From contig NZ_BMLQ01000005.1 of NCBI RefSeq assembly GCF_014645315.1, positions 62,001-126,000 of the forward strand: a DNA stretch of 64,000 nt. Direction: 5' to 3'. Under the pieces are notes generated by a model that did not search any database, had not been told where the DNA came from, and saw only the letters and a program-made list of their open reading frames with translations. The position numbers were made by a program, and so were the translations under genes. Positions 8,524 to 17,551 of this stretch are shown here, in pieces. Numbering within the stretch: the first letter of the stretch is position 1; every line of letters starts with the position of its first letter. Origin of the DNA: Citricoccus zhacaiensis (GTDB taxonomy: Bacteria > Actinomycetota > Actinomycetes > Actinomycetales > Micrococcaceae).

Positions 8524-9192
8524 ATGCCTTCTGCGACCGTCCACCTTGTCCGCCATGGAGAAGTCCACAACCCGGACAGGGTCCTCTACGGTCGAATCCC
8601 CGGCTACCACCTCTCGGAACTCGGGCACCGGATGGCGGCGGACATCGGAGACTGGTTCGCCGGTGAGGCTCGCGCCTCCGGGCGGACCCCGGCCCTGCTC
8701 GTCTCCTCCTCCCTGCAGCGCGCCCAGGAGACGGCGGACCCCATCGGCCAGGCCCTGTCCCTGGAGCCGGGCATCGATGATCGGTTCATCGAGGCCACGA
8801 ACCACTTCGAGGGCGGGTCGCGGGTGGCCAGGCAGCTCTGGAAGCCGCGACACTGGCCCTTCCTGCTCAACCCGATGCGCCCGTCCTGGGGTGAGCCGTA
8901 CCGATCCCAGGTGAGCCGGATGAGCGAGGGCATCATCGAGCTGCGTGACCGGGCCGTGGAACTCGGGGGAGAGGGCGCCGAGGCGATCGTCGTCTCCCAC
9001 CAGCTGCCCATCTGGGTCACCCGGCTCTCGGCCGAGGGCAGGCCCCTCTGGCACGATCCACGCCAGCGCGAGTGCACCCTGACCTCCGTCACCTCCCTGC
9101 ACTTCGAACGGGGACAGTCCGTCCCGCGGGTGGAGTACCGGGAGCCCAACGCCGCCCTGCTGGCCCACGCCTCCAACCTGCCGGGCGCCTGA
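8524..9192 (+). CDS. Histidine phosphatase (phosphoglycerate-mutase-like) family protein
   Basis: A 222-residue protein. The catalytic RHG motif is in VHLVRHGEV (residues ~7-15), [11 protein letters not shown] is the typical T/SxxG turn, [11 protein letters not shown] is the second Arg motif, and [10 protein letters not shown] holds the second catalytic His. Such enzymes hydrolyse phosphate monoesters; the substrate here is unknown. It stands directly before the cytochrome c maturation cluster, as in related Micrococcales, but is separated by 126 bp with its own promoter signals. Confidence 0.88.
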   Translation: MPSATVHLVRHGEVHNPDRVLYGRIPGYHLSELGHRMAADIGDWFAGEARASGRTPALLVSSSLQRAQETADPIGQALSLEPGIDDRFIEATNHFEGGSRVARQLWKPRHWPFLLNPMRPSWGEPYRSQVSRMSEGIIELRDRAVELGGEGAEAIVVSHQLPIWVTRLSAEGRPLWHDPRQRECTLTSVTSLHFERGQSVPRVEYREPNAALLAHASNLPGA

Positions 9193-9258
9193 CACGCTCC
9201 ATACGCCCCCGGCCACCCAGGCCATCCCCGTTGCTCTAGACGCCGGATTCCACCCGCG

Positions 9259-9278
9259 TCTACTACAGGCGGTAGAAT
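9259..9278 (+). promoter_or_regulatory. Dyad over the -10 region of the cytochrome c maturation operon
   Basis: TCTAC-N8-GTAGA overlaps a -10 hexamer TAGAAT (9273-9278), 40 nt upstream of the tlpA start. The left part reads TACTACA, the half site of BlaI/CopY-type repressors, and the right half is an imperfect match. A flanking inverted GGATTC/GAATCC pair adds to the symmetry. Confidence 0.4.
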
Positions 9279-9318
9279 CCAACGGACGCCCAATCCCCAC
9301 TGGAGTATCCGAGCTGCC

Positions 9319-9993
9319 ATGACCGTTCCACATCAGCACCGACCAGCCCACGGCTCCGGTCCCCGATCCGGGACCGGCCCGAGCCGGCGGAACGTGCTGG
9401 CCGGGCTCGCCGGGCTGGCGGCCCTGCCGCTGCTGGCGGCCTGCTCCACCGAGGACCCGCTGGCCGCCCAGGCCGGGAACGCGGACGGCAAGAACTACAT
9501 CGCCGGTGACGGTTCCGTGCTGGAGATCGCCGCCGAGGACCGCGGCGAACCCGTGCAGTTCGCATCCACCGCCTTCTCCGGTGAATCCGTCCGTTCTTCG
9601 GACTGGCTCGGGGAACCCGTGGTGCTGAACTTCTGGTACGCGGCCTGCGCCCCGTGCCGTGTGGAGGCCCCGGACCTGCAGTCCCTGCATGAGGAGTGGG
9701 AGCCGCAGGGCGTGCGGTTCGTAGGCGTGAACGTGCGGGACACCGCCGGCACCGCCGAGGCCTTCGAGCGGAACTTCGGGATCACCTACCCCTCGCTGGA
9801 GGACCGCGGCGGCCAGGTGTTGCTGGCCATGACGGACTATGTCCCGCCGCAGGCCGTGCCCACCACGATCGTCCTGGACCGCCAGGGCCGCGTCTCGGCC
9901 CGCATCCTCGGGGTCGCGGAGCTTTCCACGCTCAAGACGTTGATCGCCACCGTTGTCGATGAACCGGCCGACCCTGCCGACGAGCAGGCCTGA
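9319..9993 (+). CDS. TlpA/ResA-type thiol-disulfide lipoprotein for cytochrome c maturation
   Basis: A 224-residue lipoprotein. After a basic start, [21 protein letters not shown] is a lipobox signal with acceptor Cys42, and the SRR suggests possible Tat export. The thioredoxin-like domain has [14 protein letters not shown] with the active pair C110-x-x-C113 and the cis-Pro segment AVPTT. ResA/CcsX proteins reduce apocytochrome CxxCH cysteines outside the membrane, with electrons from CcdA. The next gene, ccdA, starts 9 bp after the stop, and resB and ccsB follow, so the role is well supported by context. Confidence 0.92.
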   Translation: MTVPHQHRPAHGSGPRSGTGPSRRNVLAGLAGLAALPLLAACSTEDPLAAQAGNADGKNYIAGDGSVLEIAAEDRGEPVQFASTAFSGESVRSSDWLGEPVVLNFWYAACAPCRVEAPDLQSLHEEWEPQGVRFVGVNVRDTAGTAEAFERNFGITYPSLEDRGGQVLLAMTDYVPPQAVPTTIVLDRQGRVSARILGVAELSTLKTLIATVVDEPADPADEQA

Positions 9994-10001
9994 GCCGCCC
10001 G

Positions 10002-10796
10002 ATGCTGCAGGCCGCCATCGCCACCGCCACCGGCACCACCACTGTCAACAATCCCTTTGCCGAGATCGTCATGGACGGCTCGATGCTGCTGGCCGTGCCC
10101 ATCGCCCTGCTGGCCGGTCTCGTCTCCTTCCTCTCGCCGTGCGTGCTGCCGCTCGTGCCGGGCTACCTGGGCTATGTGACCGGACTGACCGGCGCGGACC
10201 TGCAGGACCAGAAGCGTGGTCGCATGCTCCTCGGCATCGCCCTGTTCGTCCTGGGCTTCTCCGCGGTGTTCGTGCTCGTGGGCATCGTGTTCTCCCAGGT
10301 CACCATCTGGCTGCAGGGTGACGGGGAATGGCTGACCCGAGTGCTCGGCGTGGTGGTGATGGTCCTGGGTGTGGTGTTCATGGGCGGGCTCGACCGGCTG
10401 CAGCAGGACCGCCGCCTGCACCTCCAGCCCAAGGCCGGGCTGTGGGGTGCCCCGGTGCTCGGCGTGACCTTCGGCCTGGGCTGGGCGCCCTGCATCGGCC
10501 CGACCATGGCCGCCGTCCTCGCCATGTCCACCGCCGGCTCCACCAACCCCGGCAAGGGCGCGCTGCTGGCGTTCATCTACTGCCTGGGCCTGGGCCTGCC
10601 GTTCCTGCTCATCGCCCTCGGCCTGCGCCGCGGTATGGGTGCCATGGCCTTCTTCCGCCGGCACCGGGTGGCCGTGATGCGCTTCGGTGGCGGGCTGCTG
10701 ATCGTGCTCGGCGCGTTGATGGTGTCCGGGCTGTGGAACTCCTGGGTCGTCCAGCTGCAGACCTGGTTCGCCAACGAAGTGAGGCTGCCGATTTGA
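10002..10796 (+). CDS. ccdA: Cytochrome c biogenesis membrane protein CcdA
   Basis: A 264-residue protein with six membrane helices. The two conserved redox Cys sit in [12 protein letters not shown] (helix 1) and GWAPCIGPT (helix 4). CcdA carries electrons from cytoplasmic thioredoxin across the membrane to the TlpA/ResA protein encoded next to it. It begins 9 bp after tlpA and overlaps resB by 4 bp. The initial stretch [17 protein letters not shown] precedes the first helix. Confidence 0.95.
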   Translation: MLQAAIATATGTTTVNNPFAEIVMDGSMLLAVPIALLAGLVSFLSPCVLPLVPGYLGYVTGLTGADLQDQKRGRMLLGIALFVLGFSAVFVLVGIVFSQVTIWLQGDGEWLTRVLGVVVMVLGVVFMGGLDRLQQDRRLHLQPKAGLWGAPVLGVTFGLGWAPCIGPTMAAVLAMSTAGSTNPGKGALLAFIYCLGLGLPFLLIALGLRRGMGAMAFFRRHRVAVMRFGGGLLIVLGALMVSGLWNSWVVQLQTWFANEVRLPI

Positions 10797-12520
10797 GTCA
10801 AGAAGACAACCTGCGGGCCACCCGGGCCGAGGAGGCCCAGTCGGGCGGGAAGAACCGCCAGCGTGAAGACCGCAGGGATGTTGCCGTCCCCGCGCTCGGC
10901 TTCAAGGACTCCCTGCGCTTTGCCTGGCGGCAGCTGACCTCCATGCGCACCGCGCTGATGCTCCTGCTGTTGCTAGCCGTGGCCGCCGTGCCCGGCTCCC
11001 TGTTCCCGCAGCGCCCGGCCGGTCCGGAGATCGTCAACCAGTACCTCGAGGACAACCCCGTCCAGGGTGAATGGCTGGACCGCTTCCAGATGTTCGACGT
11101 GTACTCGTCCGTCTGGTTCTCCGCCATCTACATCCTGTTGTTCGTCTCCCTGATCGGCTGCGTCCTGCCGCGCGCAGCCAAGCACGCCAAGGACCTGCGC
11201 TCCGCCCCGCCGCGGACCCCACGCCGGCTGAACCGCCTGCCCGAGTACGGCAAGGTGGTCCTCGAGTCCACCGGACCGTCTCCCCGGGACGCCGTGGCCG
11301 AGGCCGCACGGATCCTGAAGAAGCGCGGCTACCGCACCGACATCCGGGAGGAGCCCGACGGCGGCGCCTCCGTGGGTGCCGAGCGCGGCTATGTGCGGGA
11401 GATCGGCAACATCTTCTTTCACCTGTCCCTGATCGGTGTGCTGGCCTTCATGGCCGTCGGTGGCCTCCTGAGCTACTCCGGGCAGAAGATCATCGTGGAG
11501 GGGGAGGGCTTCGCCAACACCCTCGTGGCCTATGACTCCTTCACTCCCGGCAGCGCCTTCTCCGAGGACCGGCTGGAGCCGTTCTCGATGACCCTGGACG
11601 GCTTCGAGGCCGTGTTCGACCGTGAGTCGGAGACCCACTACGGCCAGCCCCTGGACTTCACCGCGCACATGACGGTCCAGGAGGGAACCGACGGCGAGGC
11701 GACGCAGCAGGACCTCAAGGTCAACCACCCGTTCGACATCGGCGGCACCCGCGTCTACCTCGTCGGCAACGGCTACGCCCCGGAGGTCACCGTCCGGGAC
11801 GGCAATGGGGACATCGCGTTCCAGGGACCCGTCGTCGCGCAGGTCCAGGATCAGCTCTACACCTCGTTGATGGTCATCAAGGCCCCGGATGCTCAACCGG
11901 AGCAGCTGGGTTTCGTCGGCTTCTTCCTGCCGACGGCCTACACCGGGGAGGACGGCGTGGCCGTCTCGATCGACCCGGAGCTGTACGAGCCCGAGCTGAA
12001 CCTGAACTCGTACTACGGTGACCTCGGCCTGGATGACGGCGAGCCGCAGAACGTGTACGTGCTGGACACGGACAACCTCACCGAGCTGAACAACCGGGAC
12101 CTCGAGTCCGGCGGCATCACGCTGAGCCCGGGGGAGTCCTACGACCTGCCGGAGGGCAAGGGCTCCATCAGCTTCGACGGCGTCCAGCGGTACGTCGGCC
12201 TGGACATCCACCACGATCCGGGCAAGTGGGGCGTCGGCTTCTTCGCCGTCCTGGCCCTGGTGTCCCTGGGCGTGAGCCTGTTCGTGCGCCGCCGCCGTGT
12301 CTGGGTCCGTAGCGCCACCGGCCCTGACGGGTCCACCATGGTGGAGTACGGCCTGCTCGCCCGCGGCGAGGACTTCGGGCTGCGCGAGGAGAACGTCTCC
12401 TTGCGCCGCCAGTTCGAGAAGGCCTGGCCGGTGGTCGCCCCGGAGGACGATCCCGACAACCGCCAGACAGCATCATCCACCGCCGGGACCACCGGCGCCA
12501 CCGAGAACCGACCGGAGTAA
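10793..12520 (+). CDS. resB: Cytochrome c biogenesis protein ResB (CcsB/Ccs1 type)
   Basis: A 575-residue ResB. A hydrophilic start is followed by a helix ([21 protein letters not shown]), further helices near residues 105 and 205, a long extracytoplasmic domain and a last helix ([19 protein letters not shown]). With CcsA/ResC it forms the system II synthase attaching haem to apocytochromes c. The start is TTG 10793, overlapping the ccdA stop (TTGA), with GAGG 9 nt upstream. The open frame back to 10328 lies inside ccdA and is a shadow. Confidence 0.93.
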   Translation: MSQEDNLRATRAEEAQSGGKNRQREDRRDVAVPALGFKDSLRFAWRQLTSMRTALMLLLLLAVAAVPGSLFPQRPAGPEIVNQYLEDNPVQGEWLDRFQMFDVYSSVWFSAIYILLFVSLIGCVLPRAAKHAKDLRSAPPRTPRRLNRLPEYGKVVLESTGPSPRDAVAEAARILKKRGYRTDIREEPDGGASVGAERGYVREIGNIFFHLSLIGVLAFMAVGGLLSYSGQKIIVEGEGFANTLVAYDSFTPGSAFSEDRLEPFSMTLDGFEAVFDRESETHYGQPLDFTAHMTVQEGTDGEATQQDLKVNHPFDIGGTRVYLVGNGYAPEVTVRDGNGDIAFQGPVVAQVQDQLYTSLMVIKAPDAQPEQLGFVGFFLPTAYTGEDGVAVSIDPELYEPELNLNSYYGDLGLDDGEPQNVYVLDTDNLTELNNRDLESGGITLSPGESYDLPEGKGSISFDGVQRYVGLDIHHDPGKWGVGFFAVLALVSLGVSLFVRRRRVWVRSATGPDGSTMVEYGLLARGEDFGLREENVSLRRQFEKAWPVVAPEDDPDNRQTASSTAGTTGATENRPE

Positions 12521-12523
12521 CCC

Positions 12524-13636
12524 ATGCAGTCCATCAACCTGCAGCTGGCCAGCTACAGCGACCTGTTCATGCTGATCGCTGCGCTGGTCTACGCCGCGGC
12601 CTTCATCGTGTTCGCCATCGACATGGCGACCTCGTCGAAGACGATCCGCATCCTCGAGGCCGAACTGGCCGCCGAGTCCGGGGCATCCGGTGATGCCTCC
12701 GCAGCGGCGCAGCGCCGCGAGCAGCTGGTGGGGGCCGGCGTCGTGGGCCAGGAGCCGGCAGCCGGCTCCTCCGCGACCGTCACGGGCCGCGGGGGTACGG
12801 GGGAGAAGACCGGTGCGGGGAACACCGATCAGAACCTCGTGGACGAAGACATGGCGTACCTGGGCACCACGCGGCGGCCGGCCGCCAACGTGGCCGTGGC
12901 CCTGATGGTCATCAGCGTGCTGCTGCACGCCTTCGCCGTGATCGCCCGCGGTGTCTCGGCCAACAGGGTCCCGTGGGGCAACATGTACGAGTTCTGCACC
13001 ACCGGCGCACTGCTGGTCGCCGCGGTCTACCTGCTGTTCCTCATCCGCAAGGACCTGCGCTTCCTGGGCACCTTCGTCTCCGGGCTGGTCGTGGTGATGA
13101 TGTGCGCGGCCACCATGGGCTTCCCGACCCCGATCGCCCACCTGCAGCCGGCACTGCAGTCTCCGTGGATCGTCATCCACGTCTCCGTGGCCGTGCTCGC
13201 CTCCGCCCTGTTCGGCCTGACCTGCGCGATGAGCGTGCTGCAGCTGCTCCAGCACCGCCGCGAGGCCCGTCTGCGGACCGGGGGCGAGGGCAAGCCCGCC
13301 TTCATGCGCCTGGTCCCGTCCGCCTTCAGCCTCGAGAACTGGTCCTACCGCATCAACGCCGTGGGCTTCGTGATGTGGACCTTCACCCTGATCGCCGGCG
13401 CCATCTGGGCGGAGGCCGCCTGGGGCCGCTACTGGGGCTGGGACACCAAGGAGGTGTGGACCTTCGTCATCTGGGTGGTCTACGCCGGATACCTGCACGC
13501 CCGCGCCACCCGCGGTTGGACCGGGGACCGCGCCGCCTGGCTCTCGATCATCGGCTTCGCATGCCTGGTCTTCAACTTCACCATCGTCAACACCTACTTC
13601 CCGGGCCTGCACTCCTACGCGGGCATCCCGGAGTAG
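12524..13636 (+). CDS. ccsB: Cytochrome c synthase subunit CcsB (CcsA/ResC family)
   Basis: A 370-residue polytopic protein. The haem-handling WWD-type signature WGRYWGWDTKEVW lies at about residues 300-312, followed by VNTYFPGLHSY. Conserved His for haem transport lie in flanking helices. A hydrophilic stretch of ~80 residues between helices 1 and 2 (SGASGDASAAAQRREQ onward) is typical of actinobacterial members. It begins 3 bp after resB and ends 3 bp from the convergent lipoprotein gene. It exports haem and ligates it to apocytochrome c together with ResB. Confidence 0.95.
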   Translation: MQSINLQLASYSDLFMLIAALVYAAAFIVFAIDMATSSKTIRILEAELAAESGASGDASAAAQRREQLVGAGVVGQEPAAGSSATVTGRGGTGEKTGAGNTDQNLVDEDMAYLGTTRRPAANVAVALMVISVLLHAFAVIARGVSANRVPWGNMYEFCTTGALLVAAVYLLFLIRKDLRFLGTFVSGLVVVMMCAATMGFPTPIAHLQPALQSPWIVIHVSVAVLASALFGLTCAMSVLQLLQHRREARLRTGGEGKPAFMRLVPSAFSLENWSYRINAVGFVMWTFTLIAGAIWAEAAWGRYWGWDTKEVWTFVIWVVYAGYLHARATRGWTGDRAAWLSIIGFACLVFNFTIVNTYFPGLHSYAGIPE

Positions 13637-13639
13637 AGG

Positions 13640-14266
13640 TCACTCCGGCAGGGGCTCCGGCTCCGGGAGCTGCTTGACCTGTTCGTTCGTGAATTCGGAG
13701 CGGTCGTCGTTGGGGTACATCGGGTCCGAGGACCCGTATCGGGGATCGAGTTCGGATCGGGTCATGGTGTGCCCTGAGGGCATGTCCAGGCACGGCGTCG
13801 AGATCTCCACGCTGAGCGGGCCCTCATCCGCGGTGGTCGCGTAGCGGACCACCAGGGTCAGGTCATCCCGGGAGGCCGCGTAAAGCAGACGCGGACCACC
13901 CGTCGATTCGTGGGGAGTCCACCCCGTGGACTCCGCATGCTCCCGCACGGCCTCCGTGACAGACTCGGCCTCCGCCCGCCTGACGTCGCCTCGGCCTGAG
14001 CTGGCAAACCATCGAGTCGAGGCGGCGGCCCGCTCCGGGTCCGGCGAGTCAGTGCAACTGCGTTCACGCAGATTGCTCAAGGTGTCCCAGCCGGCGGCCC
14101 GCACCAGCCCGGGCATGAGCTCCTCGATCAGAGCTCCCCGGGCCGTCGACGTCCGTTCAGCATCAGAGTCGCCCGTTCCTGGCGTGTTCATGCATCCTCC
14201 GAGGGTCAGGGCGGCGAGGGCGAGGGCACCGGCCGCCGCCAGAGTACGTGGTCGATTCGGCCTCAT
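13640..14266 (-). CDS. Small lipoprotein encoded with a secreted-hydrolase candidate; possible immunity partner
   Basis: A 208-residue predicted lipoprotein: MRPNRPRTLAAAGALALAALTLGGC gives a basic n-region, a hydrophobic stretch and a lipobox with the acceptor Cys at ~25. The mature part is polar, with one Cys pair candidate (CTDSP and TPCLDM) and a proline-rich end. No family is recognised. ATG 14266 is chosen because it yields the signal; the longer frame reads into the hydrolase gene. It starts 4 bp after the upstream hydrolase stop, so the two are co-expressed. In Staphylococcus, a type VII-secreted lipase is paired with an immunity lipoprotein; a similar pairing here is inference. Confidence 0.75.
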   Translation of the reverse strand: MRPNRPRTLAAAGALALAALTLGGCMNTPGTGDSDAERTSTARGALIEELMPGLVRAAGWDTLSNLRERSCTDSPDPERAAASTRWFASSGRGDVRRAEAESVTEAVREHAESTGWTPHESTGGPRLLYAASRDDLTLVVRYATTADEGPLSVEISTPCLDMPSGHTMTRSELDPRYGSSDPMYPNDDRSEFTNEQVKQLPEPEPLPE

Positions 14267-14270
14267 GGCC

Positions 14271-16253
14271 TCAGTCTTCCAGGTCGGAGACCGGTGTGGT
14301 CGGCAGGCCGTCCGCGTAGTACCGGTCGCGGTCGGTGGCCAAGGGGTATTCAAAGTAGCCGGATCCCCCGTAGCCATGGTGGTAGACCGGTTCGAGGTAG
14401 AGCGACACCTCGGTTCCCTGGATGACCCCGGAGAGGTTCAGGGCGCTGTCCGAGCCCCGGTCGAAGTAACTGGAGTGGCCGCCGGTCAGGCCGTCGCCCT
14501 CGCCCATGATGGTGTCGGTGCCGTCGCGCAGAAAGCCGGACTCGAGGCGGATGGCGCCCATGTGGCCGTCGATGTCCGATCCTTCCCACCAGGACCGTCC
14601 GTGGGCACCTCCGCCGAGTCCCTGGGCCAGGGAGATGGGGTCCTGATTGGTTTGGATCCAATAGCGATGGGCGTCCGGATTGGCGGTGTCCTGCGGTGAA
14701 CCGACATTGTTGCCCTGTCCTGCCGGAGCCACGTAGACGATGTTCGTCGAGTCCAGGCCCTCCCGCTCAGCGGTGCCCAGCATCGAGCCTCCGGCACTAT
14801 GGCCCACATAGGTGCTGCGGACATCCGCAGGGAAGTCCAGGTCGGTGGACATGTCGAAGGCCGCCAGGAGAGGGGCACCGGCCTCGTTGTAGTGCGCGGT
14901 GGCATTGTCCCGGATGAGGGACTGGGGCAGGTCCGCACCCTGCCAATAGATCGAGACGGTTCCGACGGGGTCGTTCCCGTCGATGTTCCGGAGGCTGGTG
15001 TTGTGGCCCTCCACGCTGGCCATGGTCGTGCCCGTCCCGGGGACGAGAACCGCGAGGCTCGTGGTCCTGGTCGAGGGCTCCCCGCGCATGGTGGCGATCT
15101 GGCCGGCGCCGTCGGTGGAGACGAAGAGGGTCGTGTAGCCGGCGGCCGCGTCGGGGTCGGTGGGATGGGGGTCGAGGGCGTAGGCGGCCCAGGCCTGGTC
15201 CAGGCCATCGAGCACGGTCCCGAGCCGGGCCTGTTCGGCTTCCCACTCCAGGCGGTCGCTGGCTGCTCCGGGACCGTTGCTGGGCCTGTCCCCGTTGTGC
15301 GCGTCCAGCCGCTCCCGTGTCTGTTCCCGCAGTCCGGCCACGGTGACCTGGTTGGTCCGCCCACGCGTGGTCAGCGGGATGCCGTTGAGGTTGCCGATGA
15401 CGCCCGGGAACAACAGCATCAGGCGCTCGCGTTCGTGGTCCTCCAGGCCCAGCCAGGCCACGCGGATGCCGGCGATGCCGTCCTCGCTGAGCTGCGCATC
15501 ATCCGCCATGGCCTCGATCATGGTCTCCTCGGCCGAACCGGGGATCGGGTTCCCGGGCAGTTCGTTCTCCGCCAGAGCCCGCGCCGCCTCTGGGTTGGCC
15601 TCGAGCCAATCCCGCAGTTCCTCCTCGGTCAGGCCCCGTAGATCCCGCCAGATGCTCCGGGGATCAAGCTCACCGAACATCGAGTCCAACTCGCTGGTCA
15701 TGGCCGCCCAGTCCAGGGTCTCCGCGTCCCGGGAGACGCTGACGATCGGAAGCCCCTCCGTGGTGCCGATGGAGATGGCCCCGATCGCCGCCTCGAAGGT
15801 CTCCTGGGCGTTGGCCCAATCGGTCGTCAGGCTGGTGGCCCGCTCATTGAAGGCGAGGATGGCCGCCCGGACCTCCTCCACCTCGGCCTCATCGTCCGAG
15901 GACAGGGCGGCACTGCGGCGCGAGGACAGCCCAGGCTCTTCCTGGTCCAGGGCCTCCCGTTCGGTCTGCAGCGGCCTGCCGGTGGCGACGAAGTCGTCAA
16001 CGGCCTCCTTGGCGGACGCCAGCGCGGCGGCCCAGTCCTCGGCATGGGGTTCGAGCGGGGCCAGCCCGGTCCACACCGCCTCCTCGGTGTCATCATGCCG
16101 GTACCACGTTCGGAGCCCCTGCCAGGAGGACTGGGCATCCGCCATGGACTCCTGGACGTTCTTCGACTCCGCCTTCAGGTCCGCGGCCGCATCGCTGAGC
16201 GTGTCCCACGCGGACTCGACCGCCGGGTAGGTCCCCAAGGTGGGAAGGGTCAT
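14271..16253 (-). CDS. WXG-headed alpha/beta hydrolase (DUF1023-like), candidate type VII secretion substrate
   Basis: A 660-residue protein. Residues 1 to ~180 are helical and WXG100-like: SSWQGL gives W44-Q-G46 and YRHDD gives Y51-x-x-x-D55, resembling the turn and YxxxD/E signal of ESX substrates. A second helical linker (SIWRDLRGLTEEELRDWLEANPEAA) resembles linkers in actinobacterial WXG proteins. Residues ~350-660 form an alpha/beta hydrolase: VLVPGTGTTMAS, IYWQGADLP and the nucleophile elbow GHSAGG with Ser486, as in DUF1023. A late GGHSSYFD offers the catalytic His. No signal peptide is seen. It sits between an EspC-like gene and a lipoprotein gene. Substrate unknown; esterase/lipase is the fold-based guess. 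Confidence 0.82.
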   Translation of the reverse strand: MTLPTLGTYPAVESAWDTLSDAAADLKAESKNVQESMADAQSSWQGLRTWYRHDDTEEAVWTGLAPLEPHAEDWAAALASAKEAVDDFVATGRPLQTEREALDQEEPGLSSRRSAALSSDDEAEVEEVRAAILAFNERATSLTTDWANAQETFEAAIGAISIGTTEGLPIVSVSRDAETLDWAAMTSELDSMFGELDPRSIWRDLRGLTEEELRDWLEANPEAARALAENELPGNPIPGSAEETMIEAMADDAQLSEDGIAGIRVAWLGLEDHERERLMLLFPGVIGNLNGIPLTTRGRTNQVTVAGLREQTRERLDAHNGDRPSNGPGAASDRLEWEAEQARLGTVLDGLDQAWAAYALDPHPTDPDAAAGYTTLFVSTDGAGQIATMRGEPSTRTTSLAVLVPGTGTTMASVEGHNTSLRNIDGNDPVGTVSIYWQGADLPQSLIRDNATAHYNEAGAPLLAAFDMSTDLDFPADVRSTYVGHSAGGSMLGTAEREGLDSTNIVYVAPAGQGNNVGSPQDTANPDAHRYWIQTNQDPISLAQGLGGGAHGRSWWEGSDIDGHMGAIRLESGFLRDGTDTIMGEGDGLTGGHSSYFDRGSDSALNLSGVIQGTEVSLYLEPVYHHGYGGSGYFEYPLATDRDRYYADGLPTTPVSDLED

Positions 16254-16263
16254 GGTCTGCGGA

Positions 16264-16617
16264 TCACCCCTCGTCCGCGGGTGCGGTGATGTCCGCCAGG
16301 GAACCCATGGCCGATCGGCCGTCGGAACTCATGGTGCCGTCGGACTCGATGAAGGCCTCGGCGGCATCGGCCACGCAGGAGGCCTGGTGCAGGATCAGAT
16401 TCGAGAGGCGCTCACCGGTGCCGGAGCACTCTGTCCAGAACACGGAGAAGGCCGTCTGCGCGGTGGATGCCGTGCCGAAGGCGCCGGAGAGGTCATCCCC
16501 GGCCGAGCGGGCCGTCACGGCGGCCGTGTCCAGGATCTGTCCGTCTCCGGCCACCCGGACCAGGGTGGAGTGGATGCCCTCGGGCTGGATGTCGTGTGCC
16601 ACGATCCTCAGCCTCAC
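16264..16617 (-). CDS. EspC-like / WXG100-like helical protein of the type VII secretion group
   Basis: A 117-residue protein with no signal peptide. After a short beta-like start (VRLRIVAHDIQPEGIHS) come two amphipathic helices separated by a turn with W and a small-residue cluster (AFSVFWTECSGTGERLSNL). This matches the size and shape of EspC/ESX-associated proteins that accompany larger substrates. GTG 16617 is chosen because the motif RLRIVAxDI begins there; the frame extends to 16677 across the palindrome at 16636. It lies 10 bp upstream of the hydrolase. It probably acts as a partner or targeting factor for it; this is inference. Confidence 0.6.
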   Translation of the reverse strand: MRLRIVAHDIQPEGIHSTLVRVAGDGQILDTAAVTARSAGDDLSGAFGTASTAQTAFSVFWTECSGTGERLSNLILHQASCVADAAEAFIESDGTMSSDGRSAMGSLADITAPADEG

Positions 16618-16635
16618 ACCGATGACGGGACACGG

Positions 16636-16657
16636 CGATGGGGACAACTCCCCATCG
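16636..16657. promoter_or_regulatory. Palindrome CGATGGGGA-CAAC-TCCCCATCG upstream of the EspC-like/hydrolase operon
   Basis: A perfect 9-bp dyad with a 4-bp spacer, ending 18 bp before the GTG of the EspC-like gene. Its core ATGGGGA-N4-TCCCCAT is repeated at 60828-60845 in the type VII secretion promoter region, so a common regulator is likely. Confidence 0.75.
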
Positions 16658-16707
16658 CGGTTCACGCCCCGGTTCACGCCACGGTGCCGGGCACCCGGGG
16701 CGGGGCG

Positions 16708-17139
16708 TCAGGACTGGTCGGCGCCGCCGTCGGGCTTGGGGGTGTTGGACCCACCGGACTCGCCGGTGCCGTTGTCCTTCGGCTCCCGCTTCTCCTGGGC
16801 CTTCAGTTCGGCCTCGCGGCGGTCCAGTTCGGCCTGGCGTGCGGCCTGCTTGCGCTGGACGTCGAGCTGGCGCAGGAAGGCCGCATCGTCGTCAGGGGAT
16901 TGCGGGCGCTGGGGACGGGCCGGGCCGCCGGCGGTGCCACCGCCGCTCGAGGACCCACGACGCCGGCCCAGGAAGAGCCACAGCAGCGCACCCACCAGCG
17001 GGACCAGCACGATGATCAGGATCCACACGGCCTTCGGCATGGCCCGCACCTGGTGCCGCGGGGTCATCAGGCACTCGATCAGCGAATAGATGATGAGGCC
17101 GGCGGCGACGATGCCGAGGGGGATGAGGAAGCGGGGCAT
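16708..17139 (-). CDS. Phospholipase D-nuclease N-terminal domain (PLDc_N) membrane protein
   Basis: A 143-residue protein with two membrane helices at residues ~4-24 and ~38-58 (AVWILIIVLVPLVGALLWLFLGR), the PLDc_N pattern. A hydrophilic tail is Gly/Ser-rich, then has a predicted coiled coil (QLDVQRKQAARQAELDRREAELKAQEK) and ends acidic. No phospholipase domain follows. The start ATG 17139 lies 6 nt after TAGACT, so the mRNA is probably leaderless. Function unknown. It is divergent from the DUF4229 gene. Confidence 0.8.
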   Translation of the reverse strand: MPRFLIPLGIVAAGLIIYSLIECLMTPRHQVRAMPKAVWILIIVLVPLVGALLWLFLGRRRGSSSGGGTAGGPARPQRPQSPDDDAAFLRQLDVQRKQAARQAELDRREAELKAQEKREPKDNGTGESGGSNTPKPDGGADQS

Positions 17140-17145
17140 GGCTCC

Positions 17146-17151
17146 AGTCTA
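17146..17151 (-). promoter_or_regulatory. -10 box TAGACT, leaderless promoter of the PLDc_N gene
   Basis: On the minus strand TAGACT is followed by GGAGCC and then ATG 17139, a 6-nt spacing. No separate ribosome site is needed. Confidence 0.55.
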
Positions 17152-17215
17152 CGGACCGGTGCCGGCACAGCTAAACCGGCTGACTGCGCGCCGATCGTGC
17201 GCCTGCTGATCCCGG

Positions 17216-17221
17216 TAGACT
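17216..17221 (+). promoter_or_regulatory. -10 box TAGACT, leaderless promoter of the DUF4229 gene
   Basis: TAGACT ends 6 nt before GTG 17228, which selects this start over the adjacent GTG 17225. Confidence 0.5.
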
Positions 17222-17227
17222 GCCGTG

Positions 17228-17542
17228 GTGCGAGTTTTCAAGTATGCCGTGATCCGCCTGGCCGTCTTCTTCGTGGTCTGGGGCGCCTGCATGCTGCTCG
17301 GACTCGGATGGATCTTCTCCACCATCGCGGCGGCCGTCATCGCGCTGGCCGCGGGCTACCTCTTCTTCAACGACCTGCGCACCGGCGCCGGCAGTGACGT
17401 GGCCAGCGCCTGGGAGGGCCGGGGGAAGCGGGAGCAGTTCAAGTCCGAGCAGGCTGATGCGGACGCCGAGGACTCCTACACCGAGGGCCGGTACTTCGAG
17501 CCGGGTTCCGATGCGGGTCCGTGGGAGCCGAAGGGCAAGTAG
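17228..17542 (+). CDS. DUF4229 family small membrane protein
   Basis: A 104-residue protein with two membrane helices (FKYAVIRLAVFFVVWGACMLLG and WIFSTIAAAVIALAAGYLFF) and a charged tail. The pattern VFKYxxIRLxxF at the start and a small-residue second helix correspond to DUF4229, a family without known function that often lies near menA in Micrococcales, as here (10 bp from the convergent menA). The tail contains EGRGKREQFKSEQADADAED. Confidence 0.8.
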   Translation: MRVFKYAVIRLAVFFVVWGACMLLGLGWIFSTIAAAVIALAAGYLFFNDLRTGAGSDVASAWEGRGKREQFKSEQADADAEDSYTEGRYFEPGSDAGPWEPKGK

Positions 17543-17551
17543 CCTGAGCCG

